A stretch of 64,000 bases of DNA from NCBI RefSeq assembly GCF_004343775.1, contig NZ_PTXL01000016.1:99427-163426 (forward strand), written 5' to 3'. Numbering within the stretch: position 1 is the stretch's first letter; the number at the start of each line of letters is the position of its first letter. Shown piece by piece: positions 50,183 through 59,885 of this stretch. This stretch comes from Burkholderia sp. SRS-46 (GTDB lineage: Bacteria; Pseudomonadota; Gammaproteobacteria; Burkholderiales; Burkholderiaceae). The position numbers were made by a program, and so were the translations under genes. The notes below the pieces were generated by a model that was not told the origin of the DNA, ran no database searches, and was given only the letters and a program-made list of their open reading frames with translations.

Positions 50183-51629
50183 CTTTCTCGCTTCCCCCTT
50201 GTTCCGGCAAAGTCTGCGCGGCGTGCAGGTCCTTTTGGCGAGCGCGTCGATCGCCTGTCTCGCGTATACCCAACCCGCGGCCGCAATGTCGATGCAGCAA
50301 CTGTTCGACACGGTGAACGCGCAGGGGAATTACACCAGCCCTGCTGCGCTGCAAGGCCAGACGCTCAACATGTACTCGGGCGGCTCGCTGTTTATGCGTA
50401 TGCCGAAGCGTACGTACCAGTTGAGTTCCGTGACGCCTCCGTCATGGAATGCCGGGTGCGGCGGGATCGACCTGTTCATGGGCGGATTCTCGTTTATCAA
50501 CAAGGAGCAGTTCGTCGCAATGCTCCGGAACATTGGCTCCAATGCCCTCGGTTACGGGTTCAAGCTTGCGATCCAAAACCTCTGTCCTACCTGCGACAAC
50601 GTTATGCAGGCTCTGCAGGCGACCGCGCAGCAAATCAATCGACTGAACATGGATTCGTGCGAAACCGCGAAGGGGTTGGTCAACGCGGCACTCCCCGACA
50701 CGTGGACACGCGGTCGCCAGGATGCCGCCAAGAACTTCGGCGTCGACTCGAACATCTTCGAGAACATTACCGACGCGTGGACCAACGTCATGAACGACGA
50801 GAACAAGGCGGACGACGTCATCGACCAGGTGAAGCAGAGCAACCCGGCGGCGAAGGATGTGTTGCCAACGGGCAACGTGGTATGGAAGGCGCTGAAGAAG
50901 ATCGACGGCATGACCGACGAAGAGCGGATGGTGTTGATGTCGCTGGTCGGCAGCATGATCTTTCCGACCCAAGGTAACGCTCAAGCGCCCAAGCCGCTCA
51001 TGCCGACCGACATCGACGTGGCGACGCTGATTGGCAACGGCGTCGATGGCGACACGATCAACGTGCCGATTTGGCGCTGCGACACCACCACCGACGATGG
51101 CTGCCTGAATCCCTACAGCGATCAACTGTCGACTCGCAGCTTCCGATCGATGGTGATGACGAAAATGAACAACATCGTCGACCACATTGCTGCGCGATCG
51201 CCGCATGACGACGTGAGCCAGGTGATTGCGTTTCTTAACACGACCGACCTTCCGATTTACGCGATGCTGGCGGCAGGCACGCGCTACAACAATACGCAGA
51301 TTGCTGACAGCACGATGGGCGTCTACATCGATCTGATCGCAGCGAAGTATGCCGAAACGTACATCCGTCGATGCACGAAAGACCTGCAGGACGCTATCGG
51401 GAAATACGCCGCGCTCGCTGATTCATCTCAGACTCAGGCGCTGAGCGACCTGAAACCGCAGCTCGAGCGTATTCGCAACACGGCGCACGAAGCGTTGATG
51501 CAGGCGTATACGCGCACAGTCAGCACGCACTCGCTCACTACCGAGTTGGCGGCGATGCAGCGCGCCGTGGACTCGAACCTGTCGGAGACGTTGCGTTCGT
51601 CCCTGGCGTTCGGCAAAAGCTTGAACTGA
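50175..51629 (+). CDS. traH: TraH, T4SS pilus assembly protein
   Basis: The start at ATG 50175 (site CTGGAGG) gives 484 residues, like F TraH (458). A signal peptide (VLLASASIACLAYTQPAAA) precedes MYSGGSLFMRMPKR and the cysteine-bearing WNAGCGGIDLFMGGFSFIN, the family hallmark; CPTCDNVM follows. It works with TraF and TraG in the periplasm. Confidence 0.96.
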   Translation: MPNFLASPLFRQSLRGVQVLLASASIACLAYTQPAAAMSMQQLFDTVNAQGNYTSPAALQGQTLNMYSGGSLFMRMPKRTYQLSSVTPPSWNAGCGGIDLFMGGFSFINKEQFVAMLRNIGSNALGYGFKLAIQNLCPTCDNVMQALQATAQQINRLNMDSCETAKGLVNAALPDTWTRGRQDAAKNFGVDSNIFENITDAWTNVMNDENKADDVIDQVKQSNPAAKDVLPTGNVVWKALKKIDGMTDEERMVLMSLVGSMIFPTQGNAQAPKPLMPTDIDVATLIGNGVDGDTINVPIWRCDTTTDDGCLNPYSDQLSTRSFRSMVMTKMNNIVDHIAARSPHDDVSQVIAFLNTTDLPIYAMLAAGTRYNNTQIADSTMGVYIDLIAAKYAETYIRRCTKDLQDAIGKYAALADSSQTQALSDLKPQLERIRNTAHEALMQAYTRTVSTHSLTTELAAMQRAVDSNLSETLRSSLAFGKSLN

Positions 51630-51638
51630 GGGGCGGCT

Positions 51639-54600
51639 ATGAACATCGAGATCCAGACCTACTGGAACGTCGAAACGCTCTATTACGTCCTCAACGCCGT
51701 CGCATCCGTAATGACGAGCGGTGGCTGGCCAGGCTTGATCAAGTTCGTCTTCCTCGTTGCGTTGCTTATTGCGATGTTCGCGTACATGGGGCGCCACGGC
51801 GACATGGCGATGTGGTTTATTCAGGCGTTCGCGTTCGTCACGATTCTCAATATGCCAATCGCGCGGGTGATGCTTTCCGATCGCACGGACCTCCAGCCGC
51901 CTCGGCAGGTCGATCATGTGCCGGTGGCGCTTGCCGCGATCGCGCAAGCGAGCTCGCTTTCGTTCGGTTTCCTGACGCGCGCGTATGAGACTGCATTTAA
52001 TGTTCCGGACGATCTCGGTCTCGCAAAGGGTGACGTGGGCTTCGGTCACCGAATCTTGCGGCAGGTGAATTCAGCAGTGGTGCGCGATCCTGCGCTCCGC
52101 GCTGACCTGATGCAGTTCTTCAAGGAATGTACGAAGTACGACATCCTGGATGGTGCGATCGCTCCCGGCCAGATTGTCGGCGCGACGGACACGTGGAATA
52201 CGATCTTCGGTAATACGAGCCCTGCCCGCTTCGTCACATACAACGTGCTGACCTCTCAGCCGGTCACGGATACCTGTCAGAACGTGGCGCTTGTTCTCAA
52301 GCCACGCGTGGACGCGGCCGTCGCGGACGCACAGGCGTTTTATGGTCGCAAGGCGTTTCCGCAGGCAAGCTCGGACGGGATCGCTCAGCAGATGTTCCTG
52401 TCGACCGTCTCGACGTCGTACTCATGGCTGCTCGACGCATCGCAGTCGGCATCCGACGCCATGAAGCAGGCAATGTTCAACAACATTTGGCGTGATGCCG
52501 GTCCGGGTATCGCGCGCGCGCATGACGACCCGGCGGCTATTGCCGATACAAACGCTTTGATTGCGGAAGCTGAAGCGGCACGTCAGGCGAACGGGTCGAA
52601 TAGCGCGCTGAGCCTGCTCGGGCAAGAAACGATCCCGCACATGCGCAACTGGATCGAAGCGATCACCTACGCCCTGTTCCCGGTCATGGTCTTGTTGATG
52701 ATCGTGGTACCGCAGGAGAAGGCGAAGTACGTCCTCGGCGGTTATTTCATGATCCTCGTGTGGATCGGGTTGTGGCCGCTGCTGTTCGCGATCATCAACC
52801 ACCTGTCGCTGATGTGGTTGCACTATAAGCTGACGGCGCTGCACCTGTCCGCCGGCGTGCCGTTCCAGCTTTCCTCGGCGTTCGATTCGACACTGGTCGA
52901 CGAGCAGGCGATGATCGGATACATGGTCGTGCTCGTTCCGTTCATCGCTGGCGCAATCGTCAAGATGGGCGACGGCGCGATCTTCGGCCTGGCCGATCGG
53001 GCATTGAGCGGCTTTGCCGCTGCCGGCTCCCGCGCCGGTGCAGCGATTGCGTCGGGCAATTACAGCATGGGTCAAGCCGGCCTTGACACGGCGTCAGTCA
53101 ATACGACGACGATGCAGAAGTTCGACGGGAACATGCTGATGAATTCCGGCATGAGAACGGTCCAGCTTTCGGACGGTTCAACGATGTCGGTATCCAGCAA
53201 CGGCCGTGCTGCGTATCAGAAGCTCGCGAACCACCTTCTGACATCGATGCAGCTCGAAGATGCACAGAACTCGGGCCACAGTTTCGACCGGTTCAGCGGT
53301 ACGACATCGACTTCGGGTTGGAGCAGTTCGACGCGTTCGGGAAGTTCGGTGGGCAGCAGCGAGAGTTTCGGCCACGCGACCGAACGCGGAGCGACCCAGA
53401 GCATTGGGTCGGAGACCGCGACGACGACGTCCGGCGGTACCAGCGGACGTGCTATGCACGACGAGAGCGTTGGACGGACCAACCAGATTGGCACACGGTT
53501 TGGAACTGGCATCGGCGCGACCGACAGCATTCAACTCCACGCTGGCGGAAGTGGGCATCTTGGAATCGATGCATCCCAGGGCGGTGCTACACCGCGTGCA
53601 CCCGGCGCGGGCGCTAGCGAACGTGACGCGCGTCGGGTTGCAAATGCAATGAAGCAAGGGGGCGCATCAGCAGAGCAAATCGATTCCGCGATGCAGAACA
53701 TGCGCGGCAATCAAGCGGCGGAAGGCGCACCGTCTGTCAGGCGTGGGGGTGGTGCCTCGCTGAGCCTCGGCGCACAAGTAACCGGAATTCGAAACTACAC
53801 GGCTGGCCACGATCGCGACTGGTCGTCGCAATCGGACCATCGCACCGGCGATTCCGTGTCGTCGGGTAGCGAAGTCAGCCAAACAGGCTCGACCAGTGCA
53901 CGCAACGCAACTGGCACGCAATCGTCGCAATCGGATCGCCACGACTCGTCGGCCACTCGGTCCAGCTTCTCCGAAAGCGCATTTCAACGGGAGCATGGTG
54001 TCCATAGCGAGACCGGGTCGCGGTCCACTACGTCAGATGGCAGTTCGATGCGGTTCGCGATCGAGCGGAATCTCGCCGAAGACCCCGACTTCATGATGAA
54101 GGTAGGCCAGCGCAACCATGTCTCGGCGACGCGCATGTGGCAGATGTCCGAGGAGAAGCTGATTGGGATGGCCGCCGAGTATCTCGACTGGAAGGCGATG
54201 GCTCAGAACATGCGCGGACCGCAAGGAGCCGGAGCCAACGACGATGCCGTCGCTCCCAAGTTGAGCCACGATTTCGGATCGCACCGCGCCGGCACGTCGT
54301 CGCGTGGCCAAGGAGGTGGCGGTCACGCGTCCGGTGGTGCCAACGACTTCGGAAGCCGTGTCAAGGCTACGGGCTTTTCCTCAACGGATCCGGTGAAGCC
54401 GAACATGACGGCGCCAACGGAAATCTCGGCTGCACAGCACGCGCTCGACCAAGGTCGCCACATCGGACAACGTGCAAAGGACTTTGATGCAGACGTGCAC
54501 AAGCATGCGAGCCCCGACCGGGCCTTGGGCGAGGGGCGCGTAACGCAGACCGAGGTGAATGCGGCGAACGAGGATCGCGACCTTGCCGATACCGTTCGCC

Positions 54601-54689
54601 GGTCATGGAATGCGCCGCGCCGGGCACTGGGGATGAAGGAATACGACGACTACGACACGAAAGATGTGCCGCCGGAGATCAAGAAATGA
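51639..54689 (+). CDS. traG: TraG, mating-pair stabilisation and entry-exclusion partner
   Basis: A 1016-aa inner-membrane protein (F TraG 938) with spans at about residues 35-50 and 340-400 (YALFPVMVLLMIVVPQEKAK and FMILVWIGLWPLLFAIINHL), and another near 430. The C-terminal 500 residues are a periplasmic region rich in Ser, Gly and Thr with many short repeats, which in F-type systems contacts the entry-exclusion protein of the recipient cell. It is the last gene of the T4SS run. An opposite-strand gene overlaps its end by 11 bases. Confidence 0.94.
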   Translation: MNIEIQTYWNVETLYYVLNAVASVMTSGGWPGLIKFVFLVALLIAMFAYMGRHGDMAMWFIQAFAFVTILNMPIARVMLSDRTDLQPPRQVDHVPVALAAIAQASSLSFGFLTRAYETAFNVPDDLGLAKGDVGFGHRILRQVNSAVVRDPALRADLMQFFKECTKYDILDGAIAPGQIVGATDTWNTIFGNTSPARFVTYNVLTSQPVTDTCQNVALVLKPRVDAAVADAQAFYGRKAFPQASSDGIAQQMFLSTVSTSYSWLLDASQSASDAMKQAMFNNIWRDAGPGIARAHDDPAAIADTNALIAEAEAARQANGSNSALSLLGQETIPHMRNWIEAITYALFPVMVLLMIVVPQEKAKYVLGGYFMILVWIGLWPLLFAIINHLSLMWLHYKLTALHLSAGVPFQLSSAFDSTLVDEQAMIGYMVVLVPFIAGAIVKMGDGAIFGLADRALSGFAAAGSRAGAAIASGNYSMGQAGLDTASVNTTTMQKFDGNMLMNSGMRTVQLSDGSTMSVSSNGRAAYQKLANHLLTSMQLEDAQNSGHSFDRFSGTTSTSGWSSSTRSGSSVGSSESFGHATERGATQSIGSETATTTSGGTSGRAMHDESVGRTNQIGTRFGTGIGATDSIQLHAGGSGHLGIDASQGGATPRAPGAGASERDARRVANAMKQGGASAEQIDSAMQNMRGNQAAEGAPSVRRGGGASLSLGAQVTGIRNYTAGHDRDWSSQSDHRTGDSVSSGSEVSQTGSTSARNATGTQSSQSDRHDSSATRSSFSESAFQREHGVHSETGSRSTTSDGSSMRFAIERNLAEDPDFMMKVGQRNHVSATRMWQMSEEKLIGMAAEYLDWKAMAQNMRGPQGAGANDDAVAPKLSHDFGSHRAGTSSRGQGGGGHASGGANDFGSRVKATGFSSTDPVKPNMTAPTEISAAQHALDQGRHIGQRAKDFDADVHKHASPDRALGEGRVTQTEVNAANEDRDLADTVRRSWNAPRRALGMKEYDDYDTKDVPPEIKK

Positions 54690-55059
54690 GCTTCGTCGCG
54701 GTTGTCCATTCGTCGCCAACCGGCGTAGGTGTTACGCCGTGTGTCGTCACATACATCGGAACGCTCGGCGCCTTTGGCGCGAAAGACGCGTCGTCAATGC
54801 CCGCACCAGCCACCGAAGTCGCGGATCTGCGGAATGTCGCGCCGACAAGCGCCTCAATCATCGCGATCACGATCCGAACCACGATCAGGTCATTCATCAC
54901 GGTAACCGTAGCCGTCCAGCCGATACGGTGCAGCAGTTCCACCGTGCAGGCCCACAGCACTAGCGTCGCGACGAGCCACAAGGGCGCAAACCGCCGAAAC
55001 CAGGCAAACCGAAGCAGATGCCGCAGCGGATGCCACACCACACGGAGGAAGGTTGTCAT
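54679..55059 (-). CDS. Membrane protein, possible exclusion-type protein, 126 aa
   Basis: The ATG complement lies at 55057-55059, with AAGGATT upstream on that strand. It encodes MTTFLRVVWHPLRHLLRFAW and two spans (APLWLVATLVLWACTVELLH and LIVVRIVIAMIEALVGATF), followed by a short tail. No family recognised. It converges on traG. Entry-exclusion proteins are small membrane proteins often coded beside traG, so such a role is conceivable, but the opposite orientation and lack of similarity leave it open. Confidence 0.5.
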   Translation of the reverse strand: MTTFLRVVWHPLRHLLRFAWFRRFAPLWLVATLVLWACTVELLHRIGWTATVTVMNDLIVVRIVIAMIEALVGATFRRSATSVAGAGIDDASFAPKAPSVPMYVTTHGVTPTPVGDEWTTATKLIS

Positions 55060-55151
55060 CTCGAATCCTTTTCCGACCGTCGTGTCGCGCTCTTGCACTG
55101 GATGTGTGCAACACGTGCCGGTATGTTGAGGGTGCCACAGGAGCTAACACC

Positions 55152-55484
55152 ATGATTCATTGCAAGTTTACCGCGTTTCATGCTGTTCGTGGACGGGCGC
55201 CGTGCGCCGCCGCCACAGTGGCCATGATTGTCCTGACGGCTTCCTTTGCAGGCTGCCAGGACATCCCGATCGCCCGCCAGCGGCTGGCCGAGCTTGTCGG
55301 CCCGCGAGATGCTGCCGCCGCGTCGGCCGCAGCGGTGTCAGGCAACGCGTCAACAACCCCGAAGGCTGCTACGGGAGTCGCAGCCAGCTCGCCTCGATCC
55401 AGTCGGTCACGCAAGCCGCACGATTGGAGTACCCCCTACCAGATTAAGCCGGGCGACATGGCCGGCTACAGCCTGCATATGTAA
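55152..55484 (+). CDS. Lipoprotein, 110 aa
   Basis: Start ATG 55152 with CAGGAG upstream. The signal (MIVLTASFAGC) has a lipobox at about residues 30-33. The mature part is Ala/Ser-rich and ends in HDWSTPYQIKPGDMAGYSLHM. No known family. It starts a new plus-strand run after the convergent gene. Confidence 0.6.
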   Translation: MIHCKFTAFHAVRGRAPCAAATVAMIVLTASFAGCQDIPIARQRLAELVGPRDAAAASAAAVSGNASTTPKAATGVAASSPRSSRSRKPHDWSTPYQIKPGDMAGYSLHM

Positions 55485-55494
55485 GGAGACCGCT

Positions 55495-55686
55495 ATGCAC
55501 CGAATCATTTCCTGTCTCGTCACAGTCCGATTCACGTGTTGCATTGCCGCATGCACGTCGCTGCTGCTCGCGGGGTGCGTCAAGACGCCTATCGGCGATC
55601 CGCAGCGACAGTTCGCTGGGACGCCCCTCTCGCCCTATCAATCGACCGCTCCCGCGTTGATTTGCCGCGGCTGCGAGCTTCGCTAA
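55495..55686 (+). CDS. Small lipoprotein, 63 aa
   Basis: Starts at ATG 55495 behind AAGGAGACC, ten bases after the previous gene. The signal (CIAACTSLLLAGC) has a clear lipobox. The short mature part carries VKTPIGDPQRQF and a CxxC near its end. Function unknown; it may be a small outer-membrane protein made with its neighbour. Confidence 0.6.
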   Translation: MHRIISCLVTVRFTCCIAACTSLLLAGCVKTPIGDPQRQFAGTPLSPYQSTAPALICRGCELR

Positions 55687-55701
55687 TTCAGGAGATCGGA
55701 C

Positions 55702-55968
55702 ATGCAGAAAAACGCACTCTTCAACCACGGAATCGTGCGGTACGAGGTTGCGCTCGGCGTCATCGGTGCCGTGATCAGCAAGTGCGCTGATCAAATCGGT
55801 GATGCGTTGCGGCAGACACCGCCCGATATGGAAACCGTCACACATTTGCAGGCTAAGCAACACGAACTGGAGGTATTGCGCACCGGAATCGATCCGTTCG
55901 ACGCTGAAAAAATCAACTCCGTCATCGCGCAGTACGGCCCGCTCGTCCGCGGCGAGCAGATCCTGTGA
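55702..55968 (+). CDS. Possible antitoxin of the zeta-type protein, 88 aa
   Basis: An all-helical 88-aa protein (MQKNALFNHGIVRYEVALGV at the start) encoded 10 bases before the zeta-domain gene. Its length and position match the epsilon antitoxin of epsilon-zeta modules, which is a three-helix bundle, but no sequence motif confirms it. The AGGAGAT site lies well placed before ATG 55702. The alternative is an unrelated small gene of the same operon. Confidence 0.5.
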   Translation: MQKNALFNHGIVRYEVALGVIGAVISKCADQIGDALRQTPPDMETVTHLQAKQHELEVLRTGIDPFDAEKINSVIAQYGPLVRGEQIL

Positions 55969-55978
55969 GGAGCCGGCT

Positions 55979-57391
55979 ATGCCCCGCGAATTGACCGACA
56001 ACGAACTCCATCGCCTTTACCGTGCCGTCGAGGTGGCGGATATATCTCGAACAGTGCACCAGGAAGCCCCCATCGCGATCATGACCGGCGGCCAGCCAGG
56101 CTCCGGCAAGACCGGCCTCACGGGTATCGCCCTGCAGGAACTGGCATCACGCGGCGGCGCCGTCGTGATCGATGCGGATCGCATGCGCGAATACAACCCG
56201 GACTACCGGCGCCTGATGGCGTCGGATCCAGAACACGCTGCCGACCTTACGCACCCGACGGCGGCGCAGTGGGCAAATCAGCTGCGCGACCGCGCAATCT
56301 TTGAACGGCGCAATCTGGTCGTCGACGGCACGATGCGCGATCCCGACGACGTCACGCGGGTCGCCAAACAACTAAAGGACGCGGGTTACACCGTCGACGC
56401 TCGTGTCATGGCCGTGCCGGGAGACGTATCGTTTGCGCACGCGCGACTGCGATATGAATCGCTCGATAACGAAGCCCAGGCGGGGCGCGTGGTCAATCAG
56501 CGTCAGCACGATGCAGCCTATGCCGGTGTCCCGCAATCGCTCGAGCGTCTCGAGGCGAACAAGCTAGCCGACCGGATCACGATTTACGACACCGCGCGTC
56601 GCGAGGTTTACCAGAACGTGCTCGAGGGCGGACAGTGGAAGGCGCCGCCGGAAGCCGCGCAAACATTGGTGGCCGTGCGCGATCGCGGCCGTACGCGCGA
56701 CGAGCGCGCCGAATACGTCGACGCGCTCACGACGATCGAAGCGCAAACGGCCGTGCGCAATTCGGTCTCGCCTGGCCGGGGCCCGCAGGATCGCGCCGAC
56801 TGGATCGCGAAGATCGACGCAGCTCGCAAGGAACTGGCGCAGTTCGAGCAGTCTGCGACCTTTCTTCGCGCCAAGGCGTTCGACGACGGACCAAGCACCG
56901 CCACCCTCGCCCGTCATCCGGAACTCGACGGCGCGTACAAGCAGCTGGCGGACCTGCGCAAGGGATTTTCACCCGAGACCTCTGAGGCTGAGCGTGATCG
57001 CCAGTATTCGGCCGCCGTCGCGAACTTGTCGGAACAGATACATCGCGGCGAAATCCCCAAGGGCGACGTCGGGCCGGAGGATTCGCGCCGGGTGATCAAC
57101 GCGGCTGCGCGCGAACGCAACCTGATTGTTCGCGAACCCGAGCCGGATCGGGTCGTGCAGGGCGAAGTCCTGGCGCGCTCGTCGCAACACACGCTGGTCC
57201 ACGTTGCCGGTAGCGACAACGTCGCGATCGTATACAGCCGAGCGCAGCTCGAGCGCGACATCGAACCAGGCGAAAGGCTTGGTCTTGAGCATCAACAGCA
57301 AGGCGCTACCCGCGTCATGACGCAGCAGCAGGCGCAGGAAATGACCGACCTGACTTGTGACCGAGACGTTGGCATGGAGAGGAGCCGCTGA
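55979..57391 (+). CDS. Zeta-toxin kinase domain fused to a KfrB domain
   Basis: The start at ATG 55979 with GAGGAG gives 470 residues. Residues about 35-210 form a zeta/PezT kinase: Walker A GGQPGSGKTG, VIDADRMREYNPDY and the ERRNLVVDGTMRDPDDV segment. Zeta enzymes phosphorylate UDP-N-acetylglucosamine and so block cell-wall synthesis. A helical linker follows, and the C-terminal 60 residues (VQGEVLARSSQHTLVHVAGS, then RDIEPGERLGLEH) match the KfrB domain of plasmid stability proteins. The fusion suggests a plasmid-maintenance device. It overlaps the next gene by one base. Confidence 0.85.
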   Translation: MPRELTDNELHRLYRAVEVADISRTVHQEAPIAIMTGGQPGSGKTGLTGIALQELASRGGAVVIDADRMREYNPDYRRLMASDPEHAADLTHPTAAQWANQLRDRAIFERRNLVVDGTMRDPDDVTRVAKQLKDAGYTVDARVMAVPGDVSFAHARLRYESLDNEAQAGRVVNQRQHDAAYAGVPQSLERLEANKLADRITIYDTARREVYQNVLEGGQWKAPPEAAQTLVAVRDRGRTRDERAEYVDALTTIEAQTAVRNSVSPGRGPQDRADWIAKIDAARKELAQFEQSATFLRAKAFDDGPSTATLARHPELDGAYKQLADLRKGFSPETSEAERDRQYSAAVANLSEQIHRGEIPKGDVGPEDSRRVINAAARERNLIVREPEPDRVVQGEVLARSSQHTLVHVAGSDNVAIVYSRAQLERDIEPGERLGLEHQQQGATRVMTQQQAQEMTDLTCDRDVGMERSR

Positions 57392-58704
57392 TGACCGCTC
57401 GATACGAATTGTTCGGCGAGGCCTACGACGCGGACAGCCGCGATCTGTATTCGCAGCTCGCGCAGGCCTACGAGCAGAAGGTCCGGCCGCTATGTCGTTG
57501 CCGGGATCCGGAGCAAGGCGTTCCGATGTACATCGCGCGCTTCGACGGGCGATTCCTGATCAAGCGCATGCCGGGTACCGCCGGCCAGCACAAGCTCGGT
57601 TGCGACTCGTACGATTATCCGGCTGAGTTGTCTGGGCTCGGCGACGTCGAGGGTAGCGCGATCGTCGAGGATCTTGAATCCGGCCAGGTGACGCTGAAAT
57701 TCGGTTTCGCGCTGTCCAAGGGTGCGGCCAGGAAAATGCCCGAGCCTTCCGGCAAGGAAGCCGACAGCATCAAAGCCGACAGCAAGAAGCTGACGCTGCG
57801 CGGCACGCTGCACTACCTGTGGGAACAGGCAGGGCTGAACCGCTGGTCGCCGGCGATGACTGGCAAGCGCAGCTGGTACGTGGTGCGCAAGTACCTGCTG
57901 CAGGCGGCCGCGGACAAACAGGCGAAGCGAATGAACCTCACGGACATGCTGTACATCCCGGAGTCGTTCGTGCTCGACCAGAAAGACCAAATCCAGCAGC
58001 GCCGGACGGAACACTTGACGCATATTTCGGTGTCGGAATCCGGCGAGCCGCACTTCATTCTGGTGATCGGCGAATTGAAGGAAATCGCGTCGGCGCGCTT
58101 CGGCTTCAAGCTGGTGCTGAAACACCTGCCGGACTACGGCCTGATGCTCGAGGAGGCGACCCACAAGCGGCTGAAGGACCGCTTTGAGACCGAGCTAGAG
58201 CTCTGGAACGCGCTCGAGGGCACGCACCTGATGGTGATCGCGACGGCGAGCCTGTCGCGTAGCGGAATCGCGACGGTTCAGGAATGCTCGCTGATGTTGA
58301 CCACCGAGCAGTGGATCCCGTTCGACGACAGCAGCGAGCATGCTCTGCTGCAAACACTGGCGCGCCGACGCTACGTGAAATGCCTGCGCTACAACCTGCC
58401 GTCGAGCCGGCCGCTCGCGAGCGCTGTGCTCACCGACGTCGAACAAGCCACGGCGCTCTACGTCGTACCGCCGAGCGCCGACGAAGCGTACCAGACGGCG
58501 CTCGACGCCCTGCTGGTCGACAGCGACCTCGATGCGTGGATCTGGAAGCCGCTGCAAGGCAGTATGCCAGCCCTCCCGGAACCTGCGACGAACTGGCGCA
58601 AGCTCGTCGCGGCGCAAGCTGCGCGCGCATCTCAAGTCGATGCTCGGCTGCCGCTCGATGGCGAACCGCCGCACACGGACCAACATGGAGAGCACGACGT
58701 ATGA
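57391..58704 (+). CDS. DUF1173 family protein
   Basis: A 437-aa protein of the DUF1173 family, which occurs on conjugative plasmids and integrative elements of proteobacteria. The N-terminal part has a cysteine and histidine cluster (PLCRCRDPEQGVPMYIARFD, GQHKLGCDSYD); then come LTLRGTLHYLWEQAGLNRW and VIGELKEIASARFGFKLVLK. No activity is known. Its start overlaps the zeta-KfrB stop (TGATG), which couples the two in translation. Confidence 0.8.
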   Translation: MTARYELFGEAYDADSRDLYSQLAQAYEQKVRPLCRCRDPEQGVPMYIARFDGRFLIKRMPGTAGQHKLGCDSYDYPAELSGLGDVEGSAIVEDLESGQVTLKFGFALSKGAARKMPEPSGKEADSIKADSKKLTLRGTLHYLWEQAGLNRWSPAMTGKRSWYVVRKYLLQAAADKQAKRMNLTDMLYIPESFVLDQKDQIQQRRTEHLTHISVSESGEPHFILVIGELKEIASARFGFKLVLKHLPDYGLMLEEATHKRLKDRFETELELWNALEGTHLMVIATASLSRSGIATVQECSLMLTTEQWIPFDDSSEHALLQTLARRRYVKCLRYNLPSSRPLASAVLTDVEQATALYVVPPSADEAYQTALDALLVDSDLDAWIWKPLQGSMPALPEPATNWRKLVAAQAARASQVDARLPLDGEPPHTDQHGEHDV

Positions 58705-58868
58705 AGCCCAACAACGAGCGGTTCGTGATCGGCACCCGCGGCTGGTATGTCGCCGAGGCGAAGCGGGTTCCGGCCGGCGCCGCGCGCGCCATTATGCAGA
58801 ACGCCACCTGGCGGTTGCCGATCAGCCGGACGCCTGCGGTAGCTGCGCGTGAGCGTGATCCATCATGA
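58701..58868 (+). CDS. Hypothetical basic protein, 55 aa
   Basis: ATG 58701 overlaps the DUF1173 stop by 4 bases, and its own stop overlaps the next start. It encodes a small basic peptide (MKPNNERFVIGTRGWYVAEA). No family. The double overlap is the main support. Confidence 0.5.
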   Translation: MKPNNERFVIGTRGWYVAEAKRVPAGAARAIMQNATWRLPISRTPAVAARERDPS

Positions 58869-59437
58869 ACACGCCGATCTCCCGTGATCGTGGCCGGCTC
58901 GAGACGAATCGCCGCGGGCCGTCCGGCGGTGCGTTGCCGCCGATGCAGGATCTGCCAGCGTGGTACGACGCGTCGCCATGCTGGCTGGTCAATCTGCCGC
59001 AGTTCGTGACTGCGGCCGTGACCGTCGGCCTGATCGGTGTCGTGTCAGTGCTCTTGTCGGCGTACACGCCGCTCTGGCCGTTCGGATTCGGGCTGATGCT
59101 CATTCCGATCGCGATCGCCTTGAACGCAGCCGTCGACGCGGCCGCAATGCATGTCGTGATCGATCCTGCCCGGGTGACGGTCAAAACCGGTATCGCGACT
59201 CGCCGAACCGCGAGCGTCGAGCTATATCGCCTCGTGAACGTCGACGCCGTTACGTCCTGGTGGCAGCGCCCGCTCGGGTTCGGCACCCTGATCTTGGAGA
59301 CGAGCGATGCCTACCGCCCGGTGTGGGTGCTGCCGGGCGTGCGGAACGTCGAGTTCATACGTGAAGTGCTCACGCGCCAGACGCTCGAACTACGCATCGC
59401 GCGCGGCGTGCGCGAAGTGAACATGGGGCGCCTGTGA
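58865..59437 (+). CDS. PH-domain membrane protein
   Basis: A 190-aa protein with two spans (FVTAAVTVGLIGVVSVLLSA and LWPFGFGLMLIPIAIALNAA) followed by a bacterial PH domain of the YdbS/bPH2 type (TVKTGIATRRTASVELYRLV, then WQRPLGFGTLILETSD). The motif of an NVD-V-W residue cluster with GFGTL is characteristic. Such proteins are common on plasmids without a proven role. Starts in a 4-base overlap. Confidence 0.8.
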   Translation: MNTPISRDRGRLETNRRGPSGGALPPMQDLPAWYDASPCWLVNLPQFVTAAVTVGLIGVVSVLLSAYTPLWPFGFGLMLIPIAIALNAAVDAAAMHVVIDPARVTVKTGIATRRTASVELYRLVNVDAVTSWWQRPLGFGTLILETSDAYRPVWVLPGVRNVEFIREVLTRQTLELRIARGVREVNMGRL

Positions 59438-59574
59438 TGGCGAGGGAAACCATGACTCCGCGAGCGGTACAGGCTTCATCAAGGAAGGCAACTTGCCGCT
59501 CGGCGTCACCGGTACGACGCAACACCGCCTGCGCTGATGCGCAGGGCGATAAACGAAACGGATTGGAGAATTCA

Positions 59575-59847
59575 ATGATTCGCATATTCGCGCTTGCATC
59601 GCTGGTCATTGCTGTAACGCTTCCGATGTTCGGCGCTGCCGCCATGGCCGCGGAACCGGACGTTCGCCCGAGCCCGTTGATGGGCGTGCCCGTCATGACG
59701 GGATTGTCACGCGTGAGCCGGCACGCTGCGGTGATCGCGGCACCGTCCGCGAACGTCGGTCACGCGACTGTAGCCGTGCGCGACGACGTCGCGACGACCG
59801 CGCGCAAGACGCTTTCAGACAACGAAGAAGTCGTCTCCCCTCAATAA
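59575..59847 (+). CDS. Small exported protein, 90 aa
   Basis: ATG 59575 with TTGGAGA upstream. The signal peptide (FALASLVIAVTLPMFGAAAMA) is followed by a short, probably disordered domain (RPSPLMGVPVMTGLSRVSRH). The frame is open from 59434 but the earlier part lacks a signal and a binding site. No family recognised. Confidence 0.55.
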   Translation: MIRIFALASLVIAVTLPMFGAAAMAAEPDVRPSPLMGVPVMTGLSRVSRHAAVIAAPSANVGHATVAVRDDVATTARKTLSDNEEVVSPQ

Positions 59848-59885
59848 CGACAACCGAATCCAACTATCCGAGACCAGAGATATTT

